Assembly: GCA_024687205.1 (NCBI GenBank)
Contig: JAILES010000041.1
Coordinates: 62,001-126,000, forward strand
From: Lachnospiraceae bacterium
GTDB lineage: Bacteria > Bacillota > Clostridia > Lachnospirales > Lachnospiraceae
Direction of reading: 5' to 3'
Length of the DNA stretch: 64,000 nt
The notes below the pieces were generated by a model that was not told the DNA's origin, did not search any database, and was given only the letters and a program-made list of their open reading frames with translations. Position 1 is the stretch's first letter, and the number at the start of each line of letters is the position of its first letter. This document shows, piece after piece, positions 8,436-18,787 of the stretch. Position numbers and translations under genes: made by a program.

Positions 8436-11400
8436 ATGACAAGGATGAAGCGTAGAGTAAGATCGGTCATAAGCCTGTTCTTATGTATAGTATTGATGAC
8501 GGGACTTATTCCTGAATCCCTCATGGGTACACTGTTCGTACATGCAGAGCCCGCAGGACCAAGCGGGGAATGGACGGACTATGTGGAGGAGATCACATTC
8601 TTCTGGGAAGGGAATAATAAGATATATGAGATTTCCACTCCGGAGCAGCTGGCCTGGATGGCGGCAGGGATCAATGGAGGAACCCTTTCGCAGGCTGAAT
8701 CGACTTTCCGCCTGGTGGCTGATATCGATCTGTCTGCACATTACTGGACCCCTATAGGTCCGAATGACGATAATAAAATTTGTATTGCTCCATTTGAGGG
8801 AAACGGACATACGATCTCAGGCATGTATATCGGAAGCGAGGATGCACCCTATAACGCCTCAGCTTATGTCGGTTTGTTCGGCTACGCACAGAGTATAGTC
8901 AGTAATCTGAAAATCTGTGATTCCGTGATCTATGCTAATGCTCCAAGTTTTGAGCAGTATGTGGGTCTGCTGGTTGGCGGTGCAAAAGGAACCGGTACTA
9001 TCAAAGGCTGTGAGATCAGCGGTCAGATATTCACAAACGGATCTTTAACTCCTGATAAGGGAGCAATGGGAGGACTGGCCGGATATATCACCAGAACGGT
9101 CACGGTTGATTCCTGTCGTACAGAGGTCACACTGGGAGCGTTGGATAGCAGCAGAAAATACTATTATGGTGGTATAGCGGGTGTTGCGGGACCGAGCGTC
9201 CACGAATCAATAAATGTGAAAATTCAGAACTGTGTATCTTCAGTCACGGTTTCACTTCCTGATGGTACGAGTTCCGCAAACATCGCAGGCGGCGCAATCG
9301 TCGGTTATTCAAAAGCTGATGCCAGTTGCAGTATCAAAAACTGTTTCGGTATAGCGGATCATGGCGGAGCGGGCTTAAGCTCTGATGTTCCGGTTAGTAC
9401 CGGTGCCAAGACGAATGTTATCACAGTCGATCAGAACTTTAAGAGAAAAGTTAACTCAGCTTATGTCACGCAGTCTCCGGCATATACATTTTACGGCTAT
9501 TCCGATGGTGAAGGAGCGGATCCCTCAGAAATGACGGAAGCTGAAATAAAGGATCCAGATTTTGTTCAACAGCTCAATGTGATAGCAGGCGATACAGATC
9601 TTACCGATCCCCTTAGCTGGTCGATCGATGAAAATGTAAACAACGGATTCCCCAATCTGGCAGATGCCGGAATGGCTGTAACGTATACCGTTACATTTAT
9701 GTCTTTGGGAGAGAATTACAAGACCGTTTCGGTCTTGGGCGGTCAGGCAGTTGCAAGCCCGGCTGATCCAGAAAACGGTAACGGAAAAACCTTCCTGTAC
9801 TGGTATTCAGATAATCCGTTTGAAGCTTACGATTTTTCGACCCCGGTTACTTCTGATCTGACACTTACCGCTAAATGGCAGGGCATAGAATACCTTGTCC
9901 GGTATGACAGCCTGGGCGGCAGCTATGTATATCCGCAGACGCTGGACCCCGGAGAAAAAGCGACAATTCCCGCTGCACCGACTAAAAAGGGTTATGTTTT
10001 TGACGGCTGGTATAAGGACACAAATTATGCCGAATTATGGAATTTTGATACTGCCGTTTATTCAGACATTACCCTTTATGCGAAGTGGAGCAAAGCTTCC
10101 GATGTATCAATCTCCGGCAGGATCACCGATGCAGCTACGGGTGACGGTATAAGAAACGCAACTGTTACCCTCACGGGCGGAAAGAATGCAACAACGGATG
10201 AATTCGGTTATTACCGTATCGCGGATGTGTCATCAGGCAGTTACACCATAACAGCCAGAGCCTTCGGTTATAACGATGCTTCAGAGGCCGGCTTTACGGT
10301 TGCCGGTGTATCAAAAGGTTTTGATGCGGCTCTTAGCAAAACGGCAGACGGTAATACATCTACCGTAAATATCTATGCAACGATAAGCTGCGTTTATTCC
10401 GGCATCATGCTTGACGGAGTAGTGATCAAGGCTATAGGTGAAGGAAATCTCGGTACATACACACAGACAACTTCTAACGGCGGACTTGCGACCTTTACCG
10501 GGATACCGGCAGGTAATTATACCTTCCAGGTTAATCATTCGGGAAGAGGCGGATGGGAGAGCTATACTTCAGCAAAGACGAGCCTTAGCGGTGATTATCA
10601 GCTCAATTGTGCGCTGAAGCCCAATTACCAGGCACTTAAGATCAACGTCATCGGAACCTTTGATCCGAAGACGAATAAAGCAAATGCGCCCCTTAAGGGC
10701 AAGGAAGTCGCTCTTATCGGTGTCGATCCGAAGGATGAGGATAACGAACTCATAAATATCCCCGCGTACACGGGAGATGACGGATCCGTTACGGTACAGA
10801 AGCTGGTCCCTATCACCTGGAAAATCAGCTGTTCTGATTATGCTTATGAGGAAGACGAGGTGACGGTCACTTCCGACGGAAAAGGAAAGCTTTCGGAAGA
10901 TGAAGTGACGTTGACGCTGCCGTTCATCGATTCATCGCTTTCGGTCAATCTTGATTCGATATATGAAGATGATGATCTTTTCAAAAGAACGGAAGAGAAT
11001 GAAGACACTCTGCCGGTGGTGCTGCTTTCAGGCGTTGCGGGGACAATGACGGAAGGCATAGTCAGGAGCGATCGTCCCGATGCCAGCGGAAAAGTCCTCT
11101 TTACAGGCCTGTTCCCGGGAAATTACAACTTAAGCGCCAGCGGACGCGTCATGCGTGTTGTCGATATAAAATCAAAAGCTGACAATCTTGAGATATTCAG
11201 TGCCCCCCATGCCACCTATGACCCCGATGAAGGTGATTTCAGCCGTTTCGGCAGGAAGCATTTTGATGTGGATTTTAATGGTACCGGAACGGGTTCTGTT
11301 GCCCTGGGCATACGCTCATCAGTGACTCTTGATATGGATCCTTCACCGGTCAACTTTTCCGGAATACTGTACAAGACGGACATGGATGAAAACGGCGCGA

Positions 11401-14400
11401 TATCAAGCGAACCGCTTAATAATGCAAAGCTCATCATCAAACCTTCTGCTTATTATCCCCAGAGGGGAGTAGATGATGACGGCTATGAGATCACAACAGA
11501 TTCCACCGGTCATTATTCCATTACCATGGCACCGGGGCTTTACGGCGTGGAGATGGAGAGTACCTATGACGGGTATTTCGGAGGAAAGCTGACATATCAC
11601 GAAGGCAATTCGGACGGATATGAAGGCCCCTGGGGCTGGCCCTGCACCGGGGAGTGGAAGGGTACAAAGGCTTCGGCCGTTGCATGGATGACGGGTGACG
11701 AGCGTCTGGCCTATGGTGATATCGGCGGCATGGGCCTGTCTTCGGGAACGGTTGTTGCCGATCTCGAGATCATGGAGAAGAAGATCAATTACAGTGCCTG
11801 CAACCAGGGAAACCCTGTTTCATATGGCAACCTTGCGACGCAGAATCTGATTATCGGCTCTGAGAGTGCTGAAGAGATCACACACGAAGACAGGTCAACT
11901 ATATGGAATAATTATGATTATTATGAAAACAGCTATACAACCATAAATTTCCGGCCAGATACGAGAGGGGCCACACTTAAGCTTACAGGTGACAAGAAGG
12001 AAAGTGTCTCAATGACGGGAAAGAGCTTCCCCTATGTATTTAACGAACTTTCCCACGGAGATTATGGGCTGGAATATATAATATCCGATGAGTTTTCACA
12101 GCTGCAGTCTTCGGTCAGCTGGGGAGGAGATATCACGTTCTTTGATTTCCCGGCACCCGGTAAACTGCCGGATTCCTTCCCGGAAGACTATGCTTCGAAC
12201 AATAATCCATGGCCGCTTACAACCAAGTATTCCGGATTGAAAATAGAAGCAAAGTCAGGAAAAAAGACATTCCAGGATATTCATGATTCCATAGGTTTCA
12301 AGTTCTGGCATCTGAATTATTATGGTACAACCGGTACACAGGAACCAGTACAACCGGAAAACACTGTGAACAACCCCAACACAGGTTCTTGGAAAGGCAT
12401 ACCCCAGAGTAAGTGGGAAGAGGTACAGGCCGAGTATGCTGACAGGGATCTTCATTGGAGATGGGATACGGGTGAACTTGGAGATAATCTGAGTGAGGCT
12501 GTATATAATGATACTTATATGCCTACGGAAAGCCAGTATTACCATATAGTATATAATGATGAAGTAGTACCCTCCCCCGGATATGGAAGTCGGGTGATTA
12601 AGCCGACCAGCTGCAGTTATCCTCAAAGGCCGACTGTACCTAATGATGAAGATCATAAGGCGGTCTGGGATAAATTTGATGCTGACTTAGCGGCATTTCA
12701 GAATGCATATTCAGCTGCTGTAGCCAAATACAAAGAAGATTACGCAGCCTGGTATCAGAATGCATATGTGAATGCGGGCTTTCCTAAGGCCGGCGCACTC
12801 TACTGTGCTCCGGAAGGTGACGGCTCCATGCCTGAAGGTTATGAGGATGCATCAAACATACTTTTTGAAAAATACCTGGTGGCATATTCCACCAGCAAGA
12901 TCCCGGATAAACTGTTTTATTATCACTATACAAACAGCAATCGTTCCAAGCCGCTGCCGGACGGGGAAGTTAAACTGTATTTCTGTGCTCCCAGAGGCAA
13001 AGGATATGTGTTCTTAAACAACCTGCAATATATACGGCACAGGGAGAACCTGGAGGAGCTGTATAATACCGATCTCTGGTTTTCCGTGACGATCGATAAA
13101 AACAACGAAACGACCCGGTGCAGTGTTGATTTCCTGCATCCTGCGGGTGAGACCAATCAGTCTTCATCAAATGTTACGATATATACAGCCGAACAGATCA
13201 GGAATCTCCTGAATCCCCGTACCATAGTGGTAAAAGCTATCGAGAGCGGTGATCCGGAAAAGATTCTTAACGATGTGGCTGTTACCATTACTTATGCCGG
13301 AAAGGAATTCTCTTCTGCCTCATCAACAGCACAGCAGACCTGTACAGGCGAGGTGACTAGAGTAGAGGTTCCGGATGACCAATATGAGTGGGAGTGCCGG
13401 AATATAAGTCAGGTAGTCAGCACATATGATGATGCGAATAAAACGCAGACTTTCTACGTGCCGTTTACGAGAAAGAATTATTCCCAGCAATTCCTGGTAA
13501 AGGATGATGCCGGCAATCCGATCCCCGGAGCATCGATCACGATTACCGGAGAGTCCGTCGGACAGCCGTTGACTGTCTTTACGTCAGCAAGCGGAACAGC
13601 GACCGTAATTGAACGGCTTACATATCAGGACTATGATGTGCATGTAACTGCCCAGGGATATTCGTTCCACAATATCCCTCTGACTGCCGAAGAAGTGCGT
13701 TCGGATCAGGTGAAGAATGACCGACTGACAAGGTGTGCGCAGCCGGAATTTACTGATGATTCCGTAACGATCAACCGTAAGGGGGCTTTCATTCCGGGAA
13801 TCAACTTTGCCGGCAGCAGCAATTCCATTGACTTCCTTGTGGATGCACTCATTACGGATGCCAAGGACAAGCCGCTCTATTACACTGTGAACGCAAGGCT
13901 CCAAACGGCTGTAGGTGATTCGCTCCTTGAGGTATTCCTGATCGATAAGAGATCGTTCGAAAATGCTGATTTCAGTGATGTTCCTGAGGCGCTGGCTACA
14001 CCTGCCATGGATGAGCAGAATTATAATCCCACAAATGCATGGGCGTGGGGTGTGGAGCTCGAAAAAGGCGAACTCGGCAATGTGTATTACAGACGTTTAT
14101 CGGGCGGAGAGACTTTTGTCCCGAAAGAGGAGAAGAATTCCTGTAAATATTATGAAATAGAGAAAACGCTTCCGCTGTGGGAACTGCCGCCTGACGGCTT
14201 TGAACCCTGTCTTCTTGCGGTTACTTCAAATCATGCGATGCAGATCTATGATTTTGATTATTCCGGAGAAGCAGCGGATGACCAGCTGGTGGGCATAAGG
14301 ATCAGCGGAGAGAGGGCTGCTATCCTTAAATCCATCACCCTCATGGCAAACGGCCAGGCCCTTGGCGGTCCCGCCCTTGAAAAACTGGCGGAGATCTCCG

Positions 14401-17400
14401 AGCCTGTCGGAAGCATCATCCCGATGATGTCCTTTGAGGCAGGGATCGAAGAAGAAGACGGATTCTTAAGCTATGAATACACTCTGGAGATGGAACTTCT
14501 GAGCGGAAAGAAGTCCGTTTCCGATGCGGAAAAATCATATATGGCCATACTTCCCAGCACACTCGGCATCATGGCCAAAGGCGGATATAAAATGAGCCTT
14601 GACGGAGAAGAACGTAAGCTGAGCAGCAGCTTCAATGTCACTGTTGCAGGCAAAGATCTGGATGCGAAGGATTACTTACCCTCTGCATTCAATGCCCTTC
14701 CGGTCAAGGTGGAATTTGATGAGGACAATCCCCCTTCGGGTACCATTACGCTGGCCGCTGCCGATACAAAAGACAAGAACAATAACAACACCGTGGAGGA
14801 ATACTCTCTGGGGGTCAACGGACAGGTGCATATCGTTGCGGAAGTAAGCGCGTTCTCTTCATTTGCCGCAGTGCTTCCCGTAGGACCTGTTCTTGCATCT
14901 CTCGAAAAGAGCGGCGCCCTGGACATCGGAGCAAAGATACAGGTGGCTGTCGGTGCGGACGGAACCTATAAGTATAAGATCATAAACGGCGAAGAGGTTA
15001 ACTCGGAGCACGAGGTAGAATTTACCCTCGGTGCCGGTGCCGGCATAGGCTTCTATGCAAAGGCCTTCGGCGGTGCACTGGGCGCAGAGGCCAACTTAAA
15101 GCTTACAGGTGATAATGACAAGCTTGAGGACATGGTGACGGTAAGTGCATCCATCGGCACGGAGAACGGATTCAAACTGAACCGCATCGACGGTAAAGTC
15201 GTGGCGGATGCTCATATCGAGATGAAGACCTGGTTCATCAACGGCGAGAAGGATTTCAAGTTTGCCGAGATACCCTTCTCTTACCAGTTCGGTACCGAGA
15301 CACAGTTCTCGCTGACCAGGATAGATGTGGTTGATAACATAAAGAGCAGGAATGACTTTACAACATCCACCTTCAACGGACAGCCAGAATCCATAGTATC
15401 CAATCTGTTGCCTATCGGCGGTTATGCTGCGGATGAAGACGGCAGCGGAACCTTTGTTTATACCGATATGAGCGCAAAGGGCGGAAAAGTCAGGCTGCAG
15501 TTTGCGGCACATGCAGGCGGAACAAGCTGGAGCACGCCGATCACCATTACATCAACAGCCGGTCTTATTCCCGCATGTGACGTTATATCCCTTACTGACG
15601 GTGAATACATGATCGTATGGTCTGAGATTGCCAAAGGGGATATGATGATGACCTGCCCGCCTTCAGTGATAAGATATTCCGTAGGAAAGATAAGCGGGAA
15701 TACATGGACGGGCAGTATTAAGACACTGAGTAATCTGTCTTCGGAGGTGGCAAGCAAGCTGCTTCTTGTCAGTGAAGGCAGCGATGTGAGACTTGTGGCA
15801 CTTACGACAGCCGAGGGCGCTATGGCAGAGCACTTAAGCATTAGCGGATATAAGTATGCATCAAAAACGTGGAGCGGAGCGGTTGATATAGCAAAAGATC
15901 AGGAAACATACAGTATTGCGGCTTGTGTTAAAGATGGTGCAATGTATGTATCCTATGTAACAGCGGATTTCAAACTGCATGTAAAGAAATGGGCAGCTTC
16001 AGTGACGGAAAACTTAACTGATGATGCAAGCGGATTTGAAACCGCCCTTGCTGCAGATGATGATTATGCTTATCTTGTCAGTGAAACAAAGGTTGGACTG
16101 ATGCTTCGCCGCTTAAGCGGAAGCAGCTGGGGTTATGCTAAGGTTATCGATGATATTCCCGAACCCGGCAATCCTTCTCTGGCAATAGTCAATGACAAGC
16201 TGGCTGTAAGTTTTACAGCCGGAAATGACAGGTCGTTGTATCTGCTGACATGCACTCAGGGCGGAGTGGTTCTTGAAGGTAAGAATAAACTGAGTACATC
16301 AACTGACAGATTCAGTGACTGCACCACCATACGAAGTGATAATAAGATCCTGGTCATGACCGTTGTTGACGGAACCACAGACAGGCTGAATGTTTACAGT
16401 TCAGATGGTTCCGCACGTCAGCCTGCTGCTATCACTGCAGCACCGAAGGCAGTTGCCGATCTGTTCTGCAACGGAAACGCTCAGGAACTTATAAGCGCGG
16501 GAAGTGCAAAAGGCGGAACGATCTACTATGCACTGACTACCGTAAGTACGGCTCCTGCGGATAATCTTTATACTTCATCCATACCGACAGCTGTTGATGC
16601 CGGAACATATTATGTTTGGTATAAGGTTGTAGGTGATGCGGGACATTATGATACAGCACCCTCATTCATAAAAGTCGTGATAGGAGAGAAGCCTGCAACA
16701 CCCGAGCCTGAACCTGAAGAACCGGTAACACCCGCAGTTCCCGAACCCGAAGTGATCGATGCGGTACATGCGATCAACGTAATGACCGGTGCCAGTGTAA
16801 AGAACAGCAAGGGTGAAGAGGTAAAGACCGCAAAAGAGAACGAAATGCTCAGTGTTTCCTGGGAAAATAAAGAAGGCTATGAGTTTGAACAGTGGGAGAT
16901 CACGGGTGCGGTTCCTGAGAGTAAGGTATCGGAGAACACTGCTTTCATGATGGGTACTACCGATGTGACCGTTGCTTATAAAGAGAAGCTTAAGGCAGAG
17001 GATCAGATCAACGAGGAACTTCCGGCAGATGCGGATACCACAACTAAGATAAACAGCCTTAAGTTTGAAAAGACCAAACTTACGCTTGAGAAGAACACCG
17101 CGGCAACAGCCAATCCGGCAAAAGCGGAGGCTTCAGGCGGCACCCTTCCGGAGATAGTATACGTAACCGGGAATAAAGACATAGTCGCAGTGGATAAAGC
17201 CGGAAACTTCTATCCTGTCGGCAATGGTGAAACGACGGTTACAGCATACTGCGGAAATAAAAAAGCAAGCTGCAAAGTAACGGTGGTTAGTTATACGAAA
17301 GACATCATCGTCAGGGATATGAGTGAAGCCGAAGTATCAAGCCTAGAGATGAAGAGCGGAGAACAGACCTTCCTGACCGTTTCCTTTGATCCTTATGACA

Positions 17401-18215
17401 GTACGGATCCGAGAAATATTACCTGGAAATCGAACAACAAGAAAGTAACGGTTAAGAACGGTATCGTCACTGCAAGGGAAGTAACACAGGAAGTAAATGC
17501 AGAAATAAGCATTAGCGTTAAAGTGACGGATGCTGCTACAGGCAAGACCAATAAGACTCTTACAAAGACAGTTAAGGTCCGGGTGACTCCGATAACAGTC
17601 GAAAAGCCGGCAAATACCGATAAGACTTACACTCTGTCACTAAAGAAAAAGACGCTCAAGATGGTTACTACCGAGGGTAAGGACAGCTTTGATCTCGGTA
17701 TCACTGTAACTCCCAAGAAGAATGCGGATGTATCGGGCGTAAAGATACTCAGTGTTTCGTCAAGCAATCCGGATGTTGTGGTAAGCGGAAATGCGGCGGA
17801 AGAGTTTAAGGCTAACGGAAAGAAGTACGAGTCAAAGGTTCAGCTGAAAGCTGTCGGCACCGGAACCGCATACATCTATGTGAAGACAGTTTCTGCTGAC
17901 GGTAAGCAGAACATGCAGCGCTGCAAGGTAAGTGTGACGAGTCCGGCAACTGCCATAGCCGTGAAGAGCGGAAGTCTCAGCGTATCCGATAAGAACACGA
18001 TACAGCTGAGAAAGGGTGAAAAAGGAACAGTAGAAGTATCGCTTATCCCCGGATACTCAACGGATCTTAATAAGCTGAAGATCAGCGGAAGCGGCGGCAT
18101 CACGGTTAAGAACGGTGTGATCTTTGCAAAGAAGATAACGAAAGGCAAGCCGGCTAAACTGATAGTCAGATGTGGCAAGCTTAAACAGGTGGTAGAGGTG
18201 ACGGTAACGAAATAA
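8436..18215 (+). CDS. Giant multidomain secreted protein (GLUG, InlB B-repeat, Cna/CarboxypepD-like, Big_2 domains)
   Basis: One uninterrupted 3259-residue frame. Residues 1-37 are a signal peptide (basic start, hydrophobic FLCIVLMTGLIP, cleavage near VHAEP). About 60-400 resemble GLUG-type repeats (STPEQLAWMAAGINGG, FEGNGHTISGMYIG, VGLFGYAQ). About 415-550 hold two InlB/Listeria-Bacteroides repeats ending in LTLTAKW and ITLYAKW. From 555 there is a carboxypeptidase-regulatory-like fold (ISGRITDAATGDGIRNATV), then several prealbumin/SpaA-like segments to about 1850. About 2310-2650 look like a beta-propeller or sialidase-like region. A Pro/Glu linker sits near 2750 and Big_2-like Ig domains fill 2865-3259. 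There is no LPXTG, SLH or C-terminal membrane anchor, so it is secreted or held by other means. Likely an adhesin or surface scaffold. AGGAG precedes the ATG. Confidence 0.88.
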   Translation: MTRMKRRVRSVISLFLCIVLMTGLIPESLMGTLFVHAEPAGPSGEWTDYVEEITFFWEGNNKIYEISTPEQLAWMAAGINGGTLSQAESTFRLVADIDLSAHYWTPIGPNDDNKICIAPFEGNGHTISGMYIGSEDAPYNASAYVGLFGYAQSIVSNLKICDSVIYANAPSFEQYVGLLVGGAKGTGTIKGCEISGQIFTNGSLTPDKGAMGGLAGYITRTVTVDSCRTEVTLGALDSSRKYYYGGIAGVAGPSVHESINVKIQNCVSSVTVSLPDGTSSANIAGGAIVGYSKADASCSIKNCFGIADHGGAGLSSDVPVSTGAKTNVITVDQNFKRKVNSAYVTQSPAYTFYGYSDGEGADPSEMTEAEIKDPDFVQQLNVIAGDTDLTDPLSWSIDENVNNGFPNLADAGMAVTYTVTFMSLGENYKTVSVLGGQAVASPADPENGNGKTFLYWYSDNPFEAYDFSTPVTSDLTLTAKWQGIEYLVRYDSLGGSYVYPQTLDPGEKATIPAAPTKKGYVFDGWYKDTNYAELWNFDTAVYSDITLYAKWSKASDVSISGRITDAATGDGIRNATVTLTGGKNATTDEFGYYRIADVSSGSYTITARAFGYNDASEAGFTVAGVSKGFDAALSKTADGNTSTVNIYATISCVYSGIMLDGVVIKAIGEGNLGTYTQTTSNGGLATFTGIPAGNYTFQVNHSGRGGWESYTSAKTSLSGDYQLNCALKPNYQALKINVIGTFDPKTNKANAPLKGKEVALIGVDPKDEDNELINIPAYTGDDGSVTVQKLVPITWKISCSDYAYEEDEVTVTSDGKGKLSEDEVTLTLPFIDSSLSVNLDSIYEDDDLFKRTEENEDTLPVVLLSGVAGTMTEGIVRSDRPDASGKVLFTGLFPGNYNLSASGRVMRVVDIKSKADNLEIFSAPHATYDPDEGDFSRFGRKHFDVDFNGTGTGSVALGIRSSVTLDMDPSPVNFSGILYKTDMDENGAISSEPLNNAKLIIKPSAYYPQRGVDDDGYEITTDSTGHYSITMAPGLYGVEMESTYDGYFGGKLTYHEGNSDGYEGPWGWPCTGEWKGTKASAVAWMTGDERLAYGDIGGMGLSSGTVVADLEIMEKKINYSACNQGNPVSYGNLATQNLIIGSESAEEITHEDRSTIWNNYDYYENSYTTINFRPDTRGATLKLTGDKKESVSMTGKSFPYVFNELSHGDYGLEYIISDEFSQLQSSVSWGGDITFFDFPAPGKLPDSFPEDYASNNNPWPLTTKYSGLKIEAKSGKKTFQDIHDSIGFKFWHLNYYGTTGTQEPVQPENTVNNPNTGSWKGIPQSKWEEVQAEYADRDLHWRWDTGELGDNLSEAVYNDTYMPTESQYYHIVYNDEVVPSPGYGSRVIKPTSCSYPQRPTVPNDEDHKAVWDKFDADLAAFQNAYSAAVAKYKEDYAAWYQNAYVNAGFPKAGALYCAPEGDGSMPEGYEDASNILFEKYLVAYSTSKIPDKLFYYHYTNSNRSKPLPDGEVKLYFCAPRGKGYVFLNNLQYIRHRENLEELYNTDLWFSVTIDKNNETTRCSVDFLHPAGETNQSSSNVTIYTAEQIRNLLNPRTIVVKAIESGDPEKILNDVAVTITYAGKEFSSASSTAQQTCTGEVTRVEVPDDQYEWECRNISQVVSTYDDANKTQTFYVPFTRKNYSQQFLVKDDAGNPIPGASITITGESVGQPLTVFTSASGTATVIERLTYQDYDVHVTAQGYSFHNIPLTAEEVRSDQVKNDRLTRCAQPEFTDDSVTINRKGAFIPGINFAGSSNSIDFLVDALITDAKDKPLYYTVNARLQTAVGDSLLEVFLIDKRSFENADFSDVPEALATPAMDEQNYNPTNAWAWGVELEKGELGNVYYRRLSGGETFVPKEEKNSCKYYEIEKTLPLWELPPDGFEPCLLAVTSNHAMQIYDFDYSGEAADDQLVGIRISGERAAILKSITLMANGQALGGPALEKLAEISEPVGSIIPMMSFEAGIEEEDGFLSYEYTLEMELLSGKKSVSDAEKSYMAILPSTLGIMAKGGYKMSLDGEERKLSSSFNVTVAGKDLDAKDYLPSAFNALPVKVEFDEDNPPSGTITLAAADTKDKNNNNTVEEYSLGVNGQVHIVAEVSAFSSFAAVLPVGPVLASLEKSGALDIGAKIQVAVGADGTYKYKIINGEEVNSEHEVEFTLGAGAGIGFYAKAFGGALGAEANLKLTGDNDKLEDMVTVSASIGTENGFKLNRIDGKVVADAHIEMKTWFINGEKDFKFAEIPFSYQFGTETQFSLTRIDVVDNIKSRNDFTTSTFNGQPESIVSNLLPIGGYAADEDGSGTFVYTDMSAKGGKVRLQFAAHAGGTSWSTPITITSTAGLIPACDVISLTDGEYMIVWSEIAKGDMMMTCPPSVIRYSVGKISGNTWTGSIKTLSNLSSEVASKLLLVSEGSDVRLVALTTAEGAMAEHLSISGYKYASKTWSGAVDIAKDQETYSIAACVKDGAMYVSYVTADFKLHVKKWAASVTENLTDDASGFETALAADDDYAYLVSETKVGLMLRRLSGSSWGYAKVIDDIPEPGNPSLAIVNDKLAVSFTAGNDRSLYLLTCTQGGVVLEGKNKLSTSTDRFSDCTTIRSDNKILVMTVVDGTTDRLNVYSSDGSARQPAAITAAPKAVADLFCNGNAQELISAGSAKGGTIYYALTTVSTAPADNLYTSSIPTAVDAGTYYVWYKVVGDAGHYDTAPSFIKVVIGEKPATPEPEPEEPVTPAVPEPEVIDAVHAINVMTGASVKNSKGEEVKTAKENEMLSVSWENKEGYEFEQWEITGAVPESKVSENTAFMMGTTDVTVAYKEKLKAEDQINEELPADADTTTKINSLKFEKTKLTLEKNTAATANPAKAEASGGTLPEIVYVTGNKDIVAVDKAGNFYPVGNGETTVTAYCGNKKASCKVTVVSYTKDIIVRDMSEAEVSSLEMKSGEQTFLTVSFDPYDSTDPRNITWKSNNKKVTVKNGIVTAREVTQEVNAEISISVKVTDAATGKTNKTLTKTVKVRVTPITVEKPANTDKTYTLSLKKKTLKMVTTEGKDSFDLGITVTPKKNADVSGVKILSVSSSNPDVVVSGNAAEEFKANGKKYESKVQLKAVGTGTAYIYVKTVSADGKQNMQRCKVSVTSPATAIAVKSGSLSVSDKNTIQLRKGEKGTVEVSLIPGYSTDLNKLKISGSGGITVKNGVIFAKKITKGKPAKLIVRCGKLKQVVEVTVTK

Positions 18216-18240
18216 GAGCTTAAAGAATCCCCTCATCAGT

Positions 18241-18296
18241 CAGGCTCCGCCTGACAGCTTCCCCCCATTGGGGGGAAGCTGGGGGCTCTTTTTTAT
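18241..18296 (+). terminator. Intrinsic terminator in a palindromic GC-rich repeat
   Basis: A small hairpin CAGGC/GCCTG (18241-18253) is followed by a perfect 12-bp stem CAGCTTCCCCCC (18255-18266) and GGGGGGAAGCTG (18270-18281) with a 3-base loop. GGGGGCTC and TTTTTT (18289-18294) follow. The wording CCTCATCAGTCAGGCTCCGCC resembles a palindromic element that I recall as dispersed in Clostridia, so this may be both a terminator and a repeat copy. Confidence 0.75.
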
Positions 18297-18302
18297 TTTC
18301 AC

Positions 18303-18331
18303 TTGAAACCATGGGGGCACATTGTTAAAAT
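18303..18331 (+). promoter_or_regulatory. Promoter giving a possibly leaderless transcript
   Basis: TTGAAA (18303-18308), 17-base spacer, TAAAAT (18326-18331). The expected transcript start, 7 bases after the -10, is the A of the ATG at 18338, and no ribosome binding site lies before that ATG. Confidence 0.6.
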
Positions 18332-18337
18332 AGTGTC

Positions 18338-18787
18338 ATGCACAGATTATATGAAACGGAAGAGATAACGGTGTTCTGGGATTCGGACAGGTGCAGGCAT
18401 GCAAAAATGTGCGTGACCGGCTGTCCGGAGGTTTTTGAATTCGGCAGAAGACCCTGGATAGATTTAAGCCGTGGAGAGGCTTCGAAGATATGGCAGGCAA
18501 TAAGCCGCTGTCCTTCAGGAGCCCTCAGTATCACATATAATCATGATGTCAGGGTGGAACTTGATGAAGAAAACTCAAGGAGCATAGCCTTACTTGACGG
18601 TGAGATCATCGGGGAGTGTGATTATTCGGATCAGGGAGACAGCCGGAATATCTATCATACCGAGGTCATGCCGGAGTACGGCGGAAAGGGTATTGCGAAG
18701 AGACTGGTGTATAAAGTGGTCGAAGCTGCCGAGCGTGCAAAGAAGACTGTGATCCCAAGCTGCTCCTATGCAGCGAAGCTGCTATGA
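18338..18787 (+). CDS. Divergent 4Fe-4S (YjdI-like) domain fused to YjdJ-like GNAT acetyltransferase domain
   Basis: A 149-residue fusion. Residues 1-68 match the Fer4_19/YjdI mono-cluster type: CRHAKMCVTGCPEVF near residues 19-33 and RCPSGALSI near 58-66 supply the cysteines. Residues 75-149 match the small YjdJ-type GNAT domain (LLDGEIIGECDY, HTEVMPEYGGKGIAKRLV with the acetyl-CoA loop, and the ending IPSCSYAA). In Escherichia coli the two parts are separate adjacent genes, yjdI and yjdJ; here they are one. Start: ATG 18338 keeps the conserved strand before the first Cys. GTG 18371 with GGAAGAG at 18358-18364 is an alternative that would lose it. The gene overlaps the dihydrouridine synthase by 4 bases. 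Role unknown, possibly redox-linked acylation. Confidence 0.85.
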   Translation: MHRLYETEEITVFWDSDRCRHAKMCVTGCPEVFEFGRRPWIDLSRGEASKIWQAISRCPSGALSITYNHDVRVELDEENSRSIALLDGEIIGECDYSDQGDSRNIYHTEVMPEYGGKGIAKRLVYKVVEAAERAKKTVIPSCSYAAKLL

